In this document: positions 24,615 to 34,103 of the stretch, in pieces
Position numbering within the stretch: the stretch's first letter is position 1
Layout: each line of letters starts with the position of its first letter
Assembly: GCF_017353185.1 (NCBI RefSeq)
Contig: NZ_JAFMYV010000002.1
Location: 1-64,000 of the forward strand
DNA from: Fibrella rubiginis
GTDB lineage: Bacteria > Bacteroidota > Bacteroidia > Cytophagales > Spirosomataceae
Length of the DNA stretch: 64,000 nt
Direction: 5' to 3'
Program-made: the position numbers and the translations under genes
Notes under the pieces: generated by a model
The model's input: the letters and a program-made list of their open reading frames with translations, nothing else
Told to the model about the DNA's origin: nothing
Databases searched by the model: none

Positions 24615-26846
24615 TCAGGCTGGTAGCATCAGTATAAACGTGGTGTATTCGCCGGGCTTGGTATCTACGGATAAACTGCCGCCATGGCCTTTGGTGACGA
24701 TATCAAAGCTAAGCGAAAGGCCAAGGCCGGTTCCTTCGCCGGTAGGTTTAGTGGTAAAAAACGGCTGGAAAATCTTGCGTTGCAGGTGCTGCGGAATGCC
24801 ATTGCCGTTGTCATTCACCCGAACCTCAACATGCCCATTCCCCGGCCCCCCGTTCTCTGGCCCCGGTCCGGTAGACCGGGCTGATGATGGTGCCCCTTCA
24901 GGGCGGTTCGAGGGTTCTGTGGGCGGTGTGGAAACAAGTCGGGTAGAGACTGTCACCGTGGGTTTGTAGCCTTCCGGGGTCGTTTTTGCTTTTTCCTGTA
25001 CGGCATAAAACGCGTTGTTGAACAGGTTCAGCAGCACCCGACCAATGTCCTGACTCACCACGCTGATAGGGGCGAGACTGGGGGTGAACTCAGTGACGAG
25101 CGTGGCGTTGAAACGTTTGTCTTTGGCACGAAGACCGTGGTAGCTCAGCCGCATGTACTCATCGGCGAGGGCGTTGATGTCGGTAGGCTGACGTTCGCCG
25201 GTGCTGGTGCGGGCATGTTCGAGCATACCGCGCACAATGCTGGCTGCCCGCCCGCCATGTTGACCAATCTTAACCACGTTTTGCTCAATGTCGGTGAGTA
25301 GTTCAGCTTCCAGTGTGGGGTCACGGTCGGGGCGGGTTTGTTCCTGCCGGAGTTCGGCAATTAACTCACCCGACACCTCAGCGAAGTTGTTGACAAAGTT
25401 GAGGGGGTTCTGGATTTCGTGGGCAATACCTGCTGTCAGTTCACCCAGAGAGGCCATTTTTTCGCGTTGCACCAGTTGCGTCTGGGTGTTGCGCAACTCC
25501 TGCAACGACCGGTTGAGCGTGGCCGTGCGCTGAGCCACCTCCTTCTCCAAGGTGGCTTTCTGGTCTTTCAGAATGGTTTCTTTCTCAACAGACAGTTTCT
25601 CCACATCTTTCAGCCGTGCCTCCAGGTCGCGGTTGGTCTGGGCGTTTTCGCGGGCCAGTATCACGGCCAGTGTAAGCGGGATAGTCAGGTTGATAATCAG
25701 GGTGGCGGCGTTGCCAATCAGTTCCATCGTTACCGAATTACGATCTCGCAGAATGATGGTAACGATGATCATGCCCACCATAACACCCACCATAGTCAGT
25801 AGAGGAATCAGCACGAGCCGGGCATTGGCCTGCTGGGTACGAAGTGCCGTTACGCTGGCAACGAGCAGGTCGATAAATAACCCGCCGAGGCCAGCCATAA
25901 GCAATATAATAGGTATGATTTCCTGTTCCGTAAAATGATCGACGAAAAAGGCAAACAAGACAACGGCCGTCAAGGCCCAGAAAAGCCAGGTAAGCCGCTT
26001 ATTCAGAAACACGTAAAACGTGGCGCAGAGGTAGATGCAATAGAGCATGTAGCATAAGCCACTCACAAACGCCAGCCAGCTGGCGGTAATCAGATCGGTC
26101 TGGAACGGGCGAATAATGGCGTTGCTCCGTGCCAGCGCAAAAAACAGGCTGGTGAGGCCGAAGTAGAGGTTTACCCGCTGCCGCCGGTACAAATAATACA
26201 GGAACTGTACGGCACTGAGCATCAGAAAAACCCCCACGATCAGCGGACTGCGGAAATTCTGCGCTTTGGGTAGGGCCACCTGTTCCATGAGCGTGTCGGC
26301 GGGACGAAGCGTGACCTCAAACATAGACTGGTTGGTGACCCGGTCAATGGGTACATACCAGGCGGGTTTGTGGTATGCCCAGCGTACAGCCAGCACATGC
26401 GGGCCAGGTTTGGTGGTCAGCGGATACCACTCAAAGCGCGTAGGCGAATAATCAACCTGCCTGCTGGCGTTGGCACTGACACTGCCAAACCGCCGTAGCA
26501 GCCGCCCGTCCAGATAGAGTTCAGATGCGCCGGCCTGATCTACATTGAAGTATAGTTGCTTGCCAACTAATGAACTGTCTATACTAATACGCAGCCGAAG
26601 CCAGCCGATATTACCGGCCAGGGGTTTGCGCTGCATGTCGAGCGTACGGATGGGGCGGATGCTGTCCCAGTGGCTATCGTCGAGGGTAGGGCTGGCCCAG
26701 GCGCGGTTATCGCCGTCATGCCACCGCCACCCTTTCTGTAATGTGATCTCCCCTGACTTTGGCAGCGTGTCGAGCGCGATTACACGCTGTTGCGCAATGG
26801 CAAACCGGGTCGATAGAAAGAGTATGAGGAAGATAGGCAGGCGCAT
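24615..26846 (-). CDS. 7TM-DISM-type sensor histidine kinase
   Basis: 743 residues from MRLPIFLILF; an ATG six codons earlier is possible. A signal peptide is followed by an extracytoplasmic jelly-roll/sugar-binding-like domain (about 25-180, LYLDGRLLRRFG), then seven TM segments (about 195-405). A coiled coil (LEARLKDVEKLSVEKE) leads to HisKA with His476 in ELTAGIAHEIQNPLNF. HATPase follows, with NLFNNAFYAVQ, VNDNGNGIP, FQPFFTTKPTGEGTGLGLSL. Residues near 660-680 (GPGPENGGPGNG) are a low-complexity insertion in the ATPase domain. No response regulator lies adjacent. It sits between the threonine aldolase and muramidase genes on the same strand. Confidence 0.9.
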   Translation of the reverse strand: MRLPIFLILFLSTRFAIAQQRVIALDTLPKSGEITLQKGWRWHDGDNRAWASPTLDDSHWDSIRPIRTLDMQRKPLAGNIGWLRLRISIDSSLVGKQLYFNVDQAGASELYLDGRLLRRFGSVSANASRQVDYSPTRFEWYPLTTKPGPHVLAVRWAYHKPAWYVPIDRVTNQSMFEVTLRPADTLMEQVALPKAQNFRSPLIVGVFLMLSAVQFLYYLYRRQRVNLYFGLTSLFFALARSNAIIRPFQTDLITASWLAFVSGLCYMLYCIYLCATFYVFLNKRLTWLFWALTAVVLFAFFVDHFTEQEIIPIILLMAGLGGLFIDLLVASVTALRTQQANARLVLIPLLTMVGVMVGMIIVTIILRDRNSVTMELIGNAATLIINLTIPLTLAVILARENAQTNRDLEARLKDVEKLSVEKETILKDQKATLEKEVAQRTATLNRSLQELRNTQTQLVQREKMASLGELTAGIAHEIQNPLNFVNNFAEVSGELIAELRQEQTRPDRDPTLEAELLTDIEQNVVKIGQHGGRAASIVRGMLEHARTSTGERQPTDINALADEYMRLSYHGLRAKDKRFNATLVTEFTPSLAPISVVSQDIGRVLLNLFNNAFYAVQEKAKTTPEGYKPTVTVSTRLVSTPPTEPSNRPEGAPSSARSTGPGPENGGPGNGHVEVRVNDNGNGIPQHLQRKIFQPFFTTKPTGEGTGLGLSLSFDIVTKGHGGSLSVDTKPGEYTTFILMLPA

Positions 26847-26882
26847 AAGGTTCGGTCTATTCACCGCAGGGATACCCGCAAG

Positions 26883-27914
26883 TTAGGCAGCACCAACGGT
26901 CTGCCCTGCAAGTGCTTGCCCAAACTGCTCAATGTGCTCATCGGTGAGGTCGAGGTGGGTTACAAAGCGCACTAGTTGAGGACCAAAGGCTACCGCCAGA
27001 ATGCCGCGCTCTTTCAGGTTTGCGATGTAATCGGTGTTGGTGATGCCCTCATGCAACCGGATAATTACGATGTTGGTATCAACCGGCAGCACCGAATGGA
27101 CATCAGGTTGAGCGGCCATGATCTGCCCAATACGGCGGGCGCGGGCGTGGTCTTGTTTCAGCCGCCCCACGTGGTGGTCGAGGGCGTAGATGCCCGCTGC
27201 GGCCAGAAAACCGGCCTGCCGCCAGCCGCCGCCCATAAGTTTACGGAACCGTTTTGCCTGCGCAATAAACGCCGCCGACCCCAGCAACAATGAGCCTACA
27301 GGGCAGCCCAGCCCTTTTGAGAGGCAAATGCTGATCGAATCGAACAGCCGGCCGTAGGCTTCGGGTGCATCGCCGGTTTCTGCCAGGGCGTTGAACAGCC
27401 GCGCTCCGTCGAGGTGCAGGGCCAGGCCGCGTTCGTCGCAAAGCTGACGGATGGCGGCGATTTCGGGAATGGTATAGTAGCAGCCTCCGCCTTTGTTGAC
27501 GGTATTCTCCAGCGACACCAGCCGCGACAGGGGGCGGTGGGGATCCGTAGGGTTGTTAATGGCGGGGGCGATTAGTTCGGGCGTGAGCTTGCCTCGTTCA
27601 CCCGCCAGCAGGGCCACCGAGGCCAGTGCGTTGACGGCAATGCCACCGCCTTCGTATAAGTAAATGTGCGAGAGCTGGTCGCATATGACCTCATCGCCGG
27701 GGCGCACATGGGTACGAATGGCGAGTTGGTTAGTCATGGTGCCGGAGGGGCAAAACAGGGCCGCTTCCATGCCGAACATGGCTGCGGCTTTTTGCTCCAG
27801 GGCATTCACAGAGGGGTCCTCGCCAAAGACGTCATCGCCAATGGAGGCCGCCATCATAGCAGCCAGCATGGCAGGGGTAGGGCGGGTAACGGTATCGCTA
27901 CGGAGATCGATCAT
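26883..27914 (-). CDS. ltaE: Low-specificity L-threonine aldolase
   Basis: 343 residues, fold type I PLP enzyme. MIDLRSDTVTRPTPAML is the family's N-terminal signature. FCPSGTMTNQLAI contacts PLP, D169 in HLDGAR pairs with the pyridine nitrogen, and K200 in ISICLSKGLGCPVGS is the Schiff-base lysine. It cleaves L-threonine or allo-threonine to glycine and acetaldehyde in the cytosol. It is followed 36 bp later by the histidine kinase gene. A TACCTTTG promoter box lies at 28030-28037, placing the island at 27960-28015 in its leader. Confidence 0.92.
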   Translation of the reverse strand: MIDLRSDTVTRPTPAMLAAMMAASIGDDVFGEDPSVNALEQKAAAMFGMEAALFCPSGTMTNQLAIRTHVRPGDEVICDQLSHIYLYEGGGIAVNALASVALLAGERGKLTPELIAPAINNPTDPHRPLSRLVSLENTVNKGGGCYYTIPEIAAIRQLCDERGLALHLDGARLFNALAETGDAPEAYGRLFDSISICLSKGLGCPVGSLLLGSAAFIAQAKRFRKLMGGGWRQAGFLAAAGIYALDHHVGRLKQDHARARRIGQIMAAQPDVHSVLPVDTNIVIIRLHEGITNTDYIANLKERGILAVAFGPQLVRFVTHLDLTDEHIEQFGQALAGQTVGAA

Positions 27915-27959
27915 CAGATTTTAAGGGGAACGCGGCGGCGGACCGTGCGGATTTTTTCG

Positions 27960-28015
27960 CGTACCGCGGACTTTAGTCCGCAGGGCGGTAGATACGGACT
28001 AAAGTCGGCGGTACG
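27960..28015. repeat. 21-bp inverted repeat, GCGGACTTTAGTCCG word, in the ltaE leader
   Basis: CGTACCGCGGACTTTAGTCCG (27960-27980) pairs with 27995-28015 with one mismatch. The left arm contains the palindrome GCGGACTTTAGTCCGC. A GGCGGACCGT word lies at about 27935. Downstream, 28050-28140, a looser TAATCCGCG/AATCCGCGTCATCC word run extends to the Gfo/Idh gene. Confidence 0.85.
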
Positions 28016-28029
28016 TTTGTTTATGCTTG

Positions 28030-28037
28030 CAAAGGTA
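28030..28037 (-). promoter_or_regulatory. -7 box (TACCTTTG) for ltaE
   Basis: The complement of CAAAGGTA at 28030-28037 is TACCTTTG, matching TAnnTTTG. Transcription would start near 28022, giving a leader of about 108 nt that holds the island at 27960-28015. Confidence 0.45.
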
Positions 28038-28144
28038 AAATTCGTGCTAATCTGCTTATCCGACTAATCCGCGTTCCGGTAAAAAATTCGTTTTGATCCC
28101 GCACCGGCGTACCGGCTAAATCCGCGTCATCCTCGTTCTCCACT

Positions 28145-29476
28145 ATGACTACTTCCCGTCGCCGTTTTTTGCGGCAATCTACCCAAATCGCTGCCGCTGG
28201 TGCGTTGCTACCAACGGGCCTTGCAGCTGCCCCGCCATCGTCGGTGGCAGCCGATACTATTTCAGTAGCCCTCATCGGGGGCAACAGCATGGGCTGGGCC
28301 GACCTGACATCCATGCTCAAAAATCCGGGTGTGCGTTGCGTGGCCCTCTGCGACGTTGACCAGAACGTGCTGAACAAACGGGCGGCTGAACTGGAGAAGA
28401 TGACACCTGTCGGTACACCGCCAACAAAGCCAGTGCTGTATAATGACTTTCGTAAGCTGTTGGAAAACAAGGGTATAGACGCCGTGGTGATTGGCACACC
28501 CGACCATTGGCACTGCCTGCCTGCGATCATGGCCTGCCAGGCTGGCAAAGATGTGTACGTGGAAAAACCGATGGCCACCACCATTGACGAGTGCAACCTG
28601 ATGGTAGCTGCCGCCCGTAAACACCAGCGCATTGTGCAGGTGGGGCAGTGGCAGCGCAGTGGTGAGCACTGGAAAGCCGCCGTTGACTTTGTGCGGTCGG
28701 GAAAGCTGGGCACCATCCGGACAGTGAAGACGTGGGCCTACATGCCCTACGGAAAAACGTTTCCGGTATTGCCCGATGAACCGGCACCCGCGGGCGTTGA
28801 CTACGCCATGTGGCTGGGTCCGGCCCCGAAACGCCCCTTCAACCGCAACCGATTCCACGGCAGCTTCCGCTATTTCTGGGACTATGCCGGCGGGCTCATG
28901 ACCGACTGGGGTGCCCACATGATCGACATGGCGCTCTGGGGCATGAATGTTACCGCGCCCAAATCGGTCGTGGCGGCGGGTGGGCGGTTCGGCTTTCCCG
29001 ACCATGCCGGTGAAACTCCCGACACCATGCAGGTGGTCTATGATTTCGGCCACTTCACGCTACTCTGGGAGCAGGCCATTGGCATTGCCCGCGGCCCTTA
29101 CGACCGCGAACATGGCGTGGCCTTTATTGGCAACCTGGGCACGGTAGTGGTAGACCGCAATGGCTGGGAACTGCTGCCCGAAACAGACAACGGCCAATAC
29201 CTGTTGCCCGCCCAGCCCCCCAAACGGATGTACGGCAACGACCTGGACCGGCACACGCGCAATTTTGTGGAGTGCATTCGCAGTCGGCAGCAGCCCAACG
29301 CCCCCGCCGAAGTGGGGCGGAATGTAGCCCTGCACGCGCATCTGGGCAATATGGCCTACCGACTGGGTCGTAAGCTGGTCTGGAACGAAGCCACCCAAAC
29401 CGTAGTCGATGACCCCAAAGCCACCGAGATGGTGAAGGCCCACTACAACAGCCCCTGGCAATTGCCGACGGTGTAA
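28145..29476 (+). CDS. Gfo/Idh/MocA family oxidoreductase with Tat signal
   Basis: 443 residues. The N-terminal Tat motif SRRRFLRQS is followed by AAAGALLPTG, so it is exported folded. The Rossmann domain begins ISVALIGGNSMGWADL (a variant of GxGxxG); CDVDQNVLNKRA, VVIGTPDHWHCLPAI and the cofactor-site lysine in VEKPMATTIDECN follow. The C-terminal domain carries DYAGGLMTDWGAHMIDMALW, typical of the secreted Bacteroidota branch acting on sugars. The substrate is unknown. No sugar-uptake genes lie adjacent. It probably has its own promoter in the 230-bp divergent gap it shares with ltaE. Confidence 0.88.
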   Translation: MTTSRRRFLRQSTQIAAAGALLPTGLAAAPPSSVAADTISVALIGGNSMGWADLTSMLKNPGVRCVALCDVDQNVLNKRAAELEKMTPVGTPPTKPVLYNDFRKLLENKGIDAVVIGTPDHWHCLPAIMACQAGKDVYVEKPMATTIDECNLMVAAARKHQRIVQVGQWQRSGEHWKAAVDFVRSGKLGTIRTVKTWAYMPYGKTFPVLPDEPAPAGVDYAMWLGPAPKRPFNRNRFHGSFRYFWDYAGGLMTDWGAHMIDMALWGMNVTAPKSVVAAGGRFGFPDHAGETPDTMQVVYDFGHFTLLWEQAIGIARGPYDREHGVAFIGNLGTVVVDRNGWELLPETDNGQYLLPAQPPKRMYGNDLDRHTRNFVECIRSRQQPNAPAEVGRNVALHAHLGNMAYRLGRKLVWNEATQTVVDDPKATEMVKAHYNSPWQLPTV

Positions 29477-29550
29477 AAGTCACTTACCAACAGATAAATA
29501 GTAAAACAGGCCTGCAACTGTTTGGTGTATTTTGCTATCGTTAATGCGGT

Positions 29551-29578
29551 GTTGGGTGACAAAAAACCAGCACCCAAC
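29551..29578. other. Hairpin in the leader of the M16 peptidase gene
   Basis: GTTGGGTG (29551-29558) and CACCCAAC (29571-29578) form an 8-bp stem with a 12-nt A-rich loop, 33 bp upstream of the start codon. There is no T run. It may be a leader structure or a weak terminator of the upstream gene. Confidence 0.35.
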
Positions 29579-29610
29579 CCCATACTTCCTAAAAACCACT
29601 TTCTACGTTC

Positions 29611-32433
29611 ATGACACATAACCCCAACCTACTTCTTCGCTGGAGCTTTGCTGCGGCACTCACTCTGGGCGGTCCGCTGCTGGCCCTCGCCCAAACAACC
29701 GCAGCACCTCCGTTACCGGCTGGTGTCACCAAAGGCGCTTCCGTAGAAGGCATTACGGAATACCAGTTGAAAAACGGCCTGAAAGTGCTGTTGTATCCCG
29801 ACGTTTCGAAGCCCACCATAACCGTCAACATCACCTACCTGGTGGGGTCGCGGCACGAGGGGCTGGGCGAAGCGGGCATGGCTCACCTGCTGGAACACAT
29901 GGTCTTCAAAGGCTCGACCAAGCATCCCAACGTGCCGCAGGAACTCACCGCCCACGGTGCCCGCCCCAATGGCACTACCTGGCTCGACCGCACCAACTAT
30001 TTCGAGACCTTCGCCGCCACCGACGAGAACCTGAAGTGGGCACTCGACCTGGAAAGCGATCGGATGGTGAACTCGTTTATCAAAAAAACGGACCTCGAAA
30101 CCGAGTTTTCGGTGGTGCGCAATGAGTTTGAAATCGGCGAAAACTCGCCGCAGAATGTACTCAACGAGCGCGTGGTGGCTACGGCGTTTTTATGGCACAA
30201 CTATGGCAAAAGCACTATAGGCAACCGGTCTGATATTGAGCGCGTACCCATCGAAAATTTGCAGGCGTTCTACAAGCGCTATTACCAGCCCGACAATGCC
30301 GTGCTTGTGGTAGCGGGCAAGATCGACGAGGCCAAAACGCTGGCGATGGTCAACACTTATTTTGGCGCTATTCCCCGCCCAACGCGCCTGCTGCAGGATT
30401 CGCATACTATCGAGCCTGTTCAGGACGGGGAGCGTAACGTGGTGCTGCGCCGCGTGGGCGACACCAAAGTAGTAGCCGCTGGTTACCACATCATGCCTGG
30501 TTCGCACCCTGACTACGCCGCCATGGACGTGCTGGTGGAACTGCTCACGAGCGAACCCGCCGGGCGATTGTATAAGAAGCTGGTAGAAACCAAAAAAGCG
30601 TCGAGCCAGTACGGTTACACCTTCAGCCTGAAAGAGCCGGGCTTCGTTTATTTCGCCGTTGAGTTGCTGAAAGACAAATCCATCGATGACGCGAAAACGG
30701 CCATGCTCAACACCCTCGACTCGGCCTCGGTGGAGGTGGCCAGTGCAGAAGAAGTGAGCCGTGCCCGTGCCAAACTCCTCAAAGACGTAGAGCTTCAGTT
30801 TCGTAATACCGACCGCGTAGGTCTGGCCATGAGCGAGTTCATTGCCACCGGCGACTGGCGGCTGGGGTTCATCTACCGCGACCAACTGGAGAAAGTGACC
30901 CCCGCCGATGTGCAGCGCGTGGCTAAGCTATACTTTAAACCCAGCAACCGCACCGTGGGCCTGTTTATCCCCGACGCCACCCCCGACCGCACCGAAGTGC
31001 CCGAAGCCCCCGACGTGGCAGCGCTGGTGAGCGGCTACAAAGGCCGTGCGCTGGTGGCGCAGGGCGAAGCGTTTGATGCCTCGCCGGCTAACATCGACGG
31101 GCGGACCAAACGCATCGAGCAGCCCAACACGGTTGAACTGGCCCTGCTGCCCAAGCTGACCAAAGGCAACGAGGTCAATGCCCGCATGACCCTCCGCTAC
31201 GGCGACGTGAAGAGCCTGATGAACAAAGGAACGATCAGCGAACTGACAGCCAACATGCTCAACAAAGGCACAACCAGTCGCACCCGGCAGCAGATCAAAG
31301 ACGAACTGGATAAGCTGAAAGCGCAGGTAGACGTGTTTGGCGGGGGCAACACGGTAAACGTGATCATCAAAACCGACAGGGACAACTTGCCCGCCGTAGT
31401 GCGGTTGGTGTCGGATGTGTTGAAAAATCCGGTTTTCAGTGCCGATGAATTCGACAAACTCCGGCAGGAGCAATTGGCCAACATCGAGTCGCAACGGTCC
31501 GAGCCGATGTCGCAGGCCAGCATTGCCTACAGCCGGGCCATCAGCCCCTACGACAAAGCCGATGTGCGCTATACGCAGACCTTTGATGAGCAGGTGGCCG
31601 CGTTGAAAGCAGCCAAACTGGAAGACCTGAAGGCCTTTCACCAGCAGTTCTACGGTGCACAAAACGCCACCGTCTCTGTGGTGGGCGATTTCGACGAACC
31701 CGTACTGCGGAAGGTGATTATGGACGAATTTGGCTCGTGGAAGGCCCAAATGCCCTTCAGCCGCCTGGTGAGCGAGGTGAAACCCGTGAAAGCAGAAACG
31801 ATGGCCCTGGAAACGCCCGACAAAGCCAACGCCATGCTGCTGGCGGGCTACATGTTTCCCCTCCGCGACGACGACCCCGACTACCCGGCTCTGGTGCTGG
31901 GCAACTACATGCTCGGTGGTGGCTTTTTAAACTCAAGGCTGGCCACCCGGATTCGGCAAAAAGAAGGCATCAGCTACGGCGTAGGGTCGCAGATGAGCGC
32001 CAACTCGCTGGATAAATCAGCCAACTTCACCACCTACGCCATGTACAACCCGGAGAACACCGAACGGCTGGAAAAAGCTTTCCGCGAAGAACTGGACAAG
32101 ATGCGCACCGATGGCTTCACCGCCGACGAAGTGACCGCCGCCAAGTCGGGCTTTTTGCAGTCGCGGCAGGTAACGCGGGCGCAGGACCCCTCGCTGGCCG
32201 CCACGCTCAACAATTACCTGTTCCTGAACCGGACAATGGCCTTTGATGCTGACCTCGACAAGAAGTTTGCGGCCCTGACGCCAGCTCAGATCAATGCGGC
32301 GGTGAAAAAATACATCGACCCCACAAAGCTGGTGATTATCAAGGCGGGTGATTTTGCCAAAGCCAAGAAAGCCCTCGCCGACAAGCCCGTTCCGCCCGCC
32401 CCCGCAGCAGTAGGTGCCGGCAAGAAGGATTGA
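29611..32433 (+). CDS. M16 family zinc peptidase (two-domain, periplasmic)
   Basis: 940 residues with a signal peptide (to about residue 29, ALAQT). The inverted zinc motif H92-L-L-E95-H96 lies in GMAHLLEHMVFKGS, and a distal Glu lies in RNEFEIGENS at about 172-176. A second, non-catalytic M16 half spans about 490-920 (QEGISYGVG-like segment IRQKEGISYGVGSQM near 785-800). The pitrilysin-like clam-shell would degrade peptides in the periplasm. The C-terminal tail is Lys/Ala/Pro-rich. It stands alone, ending in a strong terminator. Confidence 0.93.
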   Translation: MTHNPNLLLRWSFAAALTLGGPLLALAQTTAAPPLPAGVTKGASVEGITEYQLKNGLKVLLYPDVSKPTITVNITYLVGSRHEGLGEAGMAHLLEHMVFKGSTKHPNVPQELTAHGARPNGTTWLDRTNYFETFAATDENLKWALDLESDRMVNSFIKKTDLETEFSVVRNEFEIGENSPQNVLNERVVATAFLWHNYGKSTIGNRSDIERVPIENLQAFYKRYYQPDNAVLVVAGKIDEAKTLAMVNTYFGAIPRPTRLLQDSHTIEPVQDGERNVVLRRVGDTKVVAAGYHIMPGSHPDYAAMDVLVELLTSEPAGRLYKKLVETKKASSQYGYTFSLKEPGFVYFAVELLKDKSIDDAKTAMLNTLDSASVEVASAEEVSRARAKLLKDVELQFRNTDRVGLAMSEFIATGDWRLGFIYRDQLEKVTPADVQRVAKLYFKPSNRTVGLFIPDATPDRTEVPEAPDVAALVSGYKGRALVAQGEAFDASPANIDGRTKRIEQPNTVELALLPKLTKGNEVNARMTLRYGDVKSLMNKGTISELTANMLNKGTTSRTRQQIKDELDKLKAQVDVFGGGNTVNVIIKTDRDNLPAVVRLVSDVLKNPVFSADEFDKLRQEQLANIESQRSEPMSQASIAYSRAISPYDKADVRYTQTFDEQVAALKAAKLEDLKAFHQQFYGAQNATVSVVGDFDEPVLRKVIMDEFGSWKAQMPFSRLVSEVKPVKAETMALETPDKANAMLLAGYMFPLRDDDPDYPALVLGNYMLGGGFLNSRLATRIRQKEGISYGVGSQMSANSLDKSANFTTYAMYNPENTERLEKAFREELDKMRTDGFTADEVTAAKSGFLQSRQVTRAQDPSLAATLNNYLFLNRTMAFDADLDKKFAALTPAQINAAVKKYIDPTKLVIIKAGDFAKAKKALADKPVPPAPAAVGAGKKD

Positions 32434-32450
32434 TCGTAACGGACTGGTAT

Positions 32451-32489
32451 AAAAAGCGTAGCTGTCTCAAGAATAGCTACGCTTTTTTT
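32451..32489. terminator. Rho-independent terminator after the M16 gene
   Basis: AAAAAGCGTAGCT - 11-nt loop - AGCTACGCTTTTT gives a 13-bp perfect stem ending in a T run. It is preceded by A's, so it may also work on the minus strand. Confidence 0.93.
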
Positions 32490-32551
32490 GTGGAAACCGT
32501 TTACCAGATGCATCTACTAGGCTATACTTATCCTTTACTCAATAGACCATT

Positions 32552-33991
32552 ATGATACGCAACGCACTTTTAGTAGGGGGGCTACTTAGTATAGCCACGA
32601 TAGGTTGGGCGCAGCAAAAAACCGCTGACGTTCAGGTGATTCTGAAAGCCGACACGGCTCAGTTTGGCGTAAGCCCTGCCCAACTGGCTAAGACACACAT
32701 ACCATTTGGTGATCAAGTTCAGGCGTTATCTGATCAAGCTCAGACAACACCGCGCAAGGCCATGAAAGCTTTTAACACGGCCCAGATGGACTTGATAAAA
32801 AAGATATCCTTAGTATTGGCTACCAACGTTTTCTTTCATTATGAGGCTTTCTACCGTGCCGATGGCACTGCCGAATGGGTCATTGTGAGCCCTAACGAAG
32901 ACGCCAGTGTGCAGGAGGTTAGTAAACTACTGACAGAATTGACGCAGTTTTATCAAGGTACACCGTTGATGGCTCAGTTACCCAAGCCATTCGCACTCAA
33001 TGGCGTGTATGTGGTGGGTCGTCCATCGTTCGTGCAGAAACGTACCGTCCGCACCGGCGACAGCACCATCAGCACCCTCGAAGCTGCCCGGCTCACCAAT
33101 CGCCCCGATACAGTGCGGTATGTGTTTTTCAACCAACTCAATCTGAAAGCCATACCTGATGAACTCTACCGGTTTCAGAATCTGGAAGAACTTGATTTGT
33201 CGAAGAATGAACTGACGCAACTACCCCTGCGCCTCACCGCTGATCTGCCTAACCTGAAACGGCTGAGTCTGCTGGAAAATCAGATTGGCGACGACGGTAT
33301 TTTTTTTGCCAAAAACACGCACCTTGAGGCGCTCAACGTGCAGTACAATAAGCTCACGCGTGTACCTAAGTCAGTTTCGAATAATCGGCATCTGACCAGT
33401 CTCTGGTTGGGACACAATAACCTGAATGAGCTGGCTATCAGACCACTAAAAAAGTTAAAACGGCTCTATGACCTGAATCTCTACGAAGCGGGCCTGACGA
33501 GCATACCCAAAAAAATCAGGAAGCTGAAACATTTGACCATCCTGGATCTATACCATAATGACCTGCTCACCCTGCCTAAACAGATGGGTAAGATGAAGGC
33601 GCTGGAGCAACTTGCCGTGGCCAATAACCGCCTCACCAAACTGCCCAAAGAACTGGCTAAACTACCCCGGCTAACTACGCTGTTTGTGCACCACAACAAA
33701 CTCCGCGAACTCCCCGCCGAAATGGCTAGCTTGACCAACCTGCGCCTGCTCGACATTGGCAGCAACCAGTTTAGCGAATTGCCTGCCGTAGTACTTGCCC
33801 TACCCGAATTGCAGGACCTCGACCTGTCGGGCAACAACATCCAGACATTGCCCGCCACCCTTGCGCAGCTAACGAAGCTCAAAAAGCTTTACATGCGCAG
33901 CAACCCAGTCACCAAAGACGACGCCAAAGTAGGCCCCTACGCCCGCGTGATTGACCAGCTTGAAGCCAACAAAACGGAAGTGTTTTATTGA
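32552..33991 (+). CDS. Exported leucine-rich repeat protein
   Basis: 479 residues with a signal peptide (IATIGWAQQ). A conserved-looking N-terminal alpha/beta part (about 25-185) precedes about ten LRRs from about 190 to 460, with the pattern LxxLxLxxNxLxxLPxxL (LEELDLSKNELTQLP, LTILDLYHNDLLTLP, LQDLDLSGNNIQTLP). This is the bacterial/plant-RI-like subtype with LP motifs. It probably binds proteins in the periplasm or at the surface; no sorting signal is evident at the C-terminus. The TGA stop codon lies at the left border of the perfect palindrome at 33990. Confidence 0.88.
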   Translation: MIRNALLVGGLLSIATIGWAQQKTADVQVILKADTAQFGVSPAQLAKTHIPFGDQVQALSDQAQTTPRKAMKAFNTAQMDLIKKISLVLATNVFFHYEAFYRADGTAEWVIVSPNEDASVQEVSKLLTELTQFYQGTPLMAQLPKPFALNGVYVVGRPSFVQKRTVRTGDSTISTLEAARLTNRPDTVRYVFFNQLNLKAIPDELYRFQNLEELDLSKNELTQLPLRLTADLPNLKRLSLLENQIGDDGIFFAKNTHLEALNVQYNKLTRVPKSVSNNRHLTSLWLGHNNLNELAIRPLKKLKRLYDLNLYEAGLTSIPKKIRKLKHLTILDLYHNDLLTLPKQMGKMKALEQLAVANNRLTKLPKELAKLPRLTTLFVHHNKLRELPAEMASLTNLRLLDIGSNQFSELPAVVLALPELQDLDLSGNNIQTLPATLAQLTKLKKLYMRSNPVTKDDAKVGPYARVIDQLEANKTEVFY

Positions 33992-34103
33992 TTTACGATG
34001 TACGATTTACGACTTACGATTTTTGCTGACGCATGAGTAGGCCAGAGTAAGCGTACTCATGCGTCAGCAAAAATCGTAAGTCGTAAATCGTACATCGTAA
34101 ATC
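33990..34103. repeat. Perfect 50-bp inverted repeat, TTTACGA word, stop codon to stop codon
   Basis: Arms 33990-34039 and 34054-34103 are perfectly complementary, with a 14-nt loop. The word array GATTTACGATGTACGATTTA leads to GCTGACGCATGAGTA at the loop. Both converging genes end in a TGA that runs straight into TTTACGATG, so both stop codons overlap the palindrome's ends. Confidence 0.97.
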
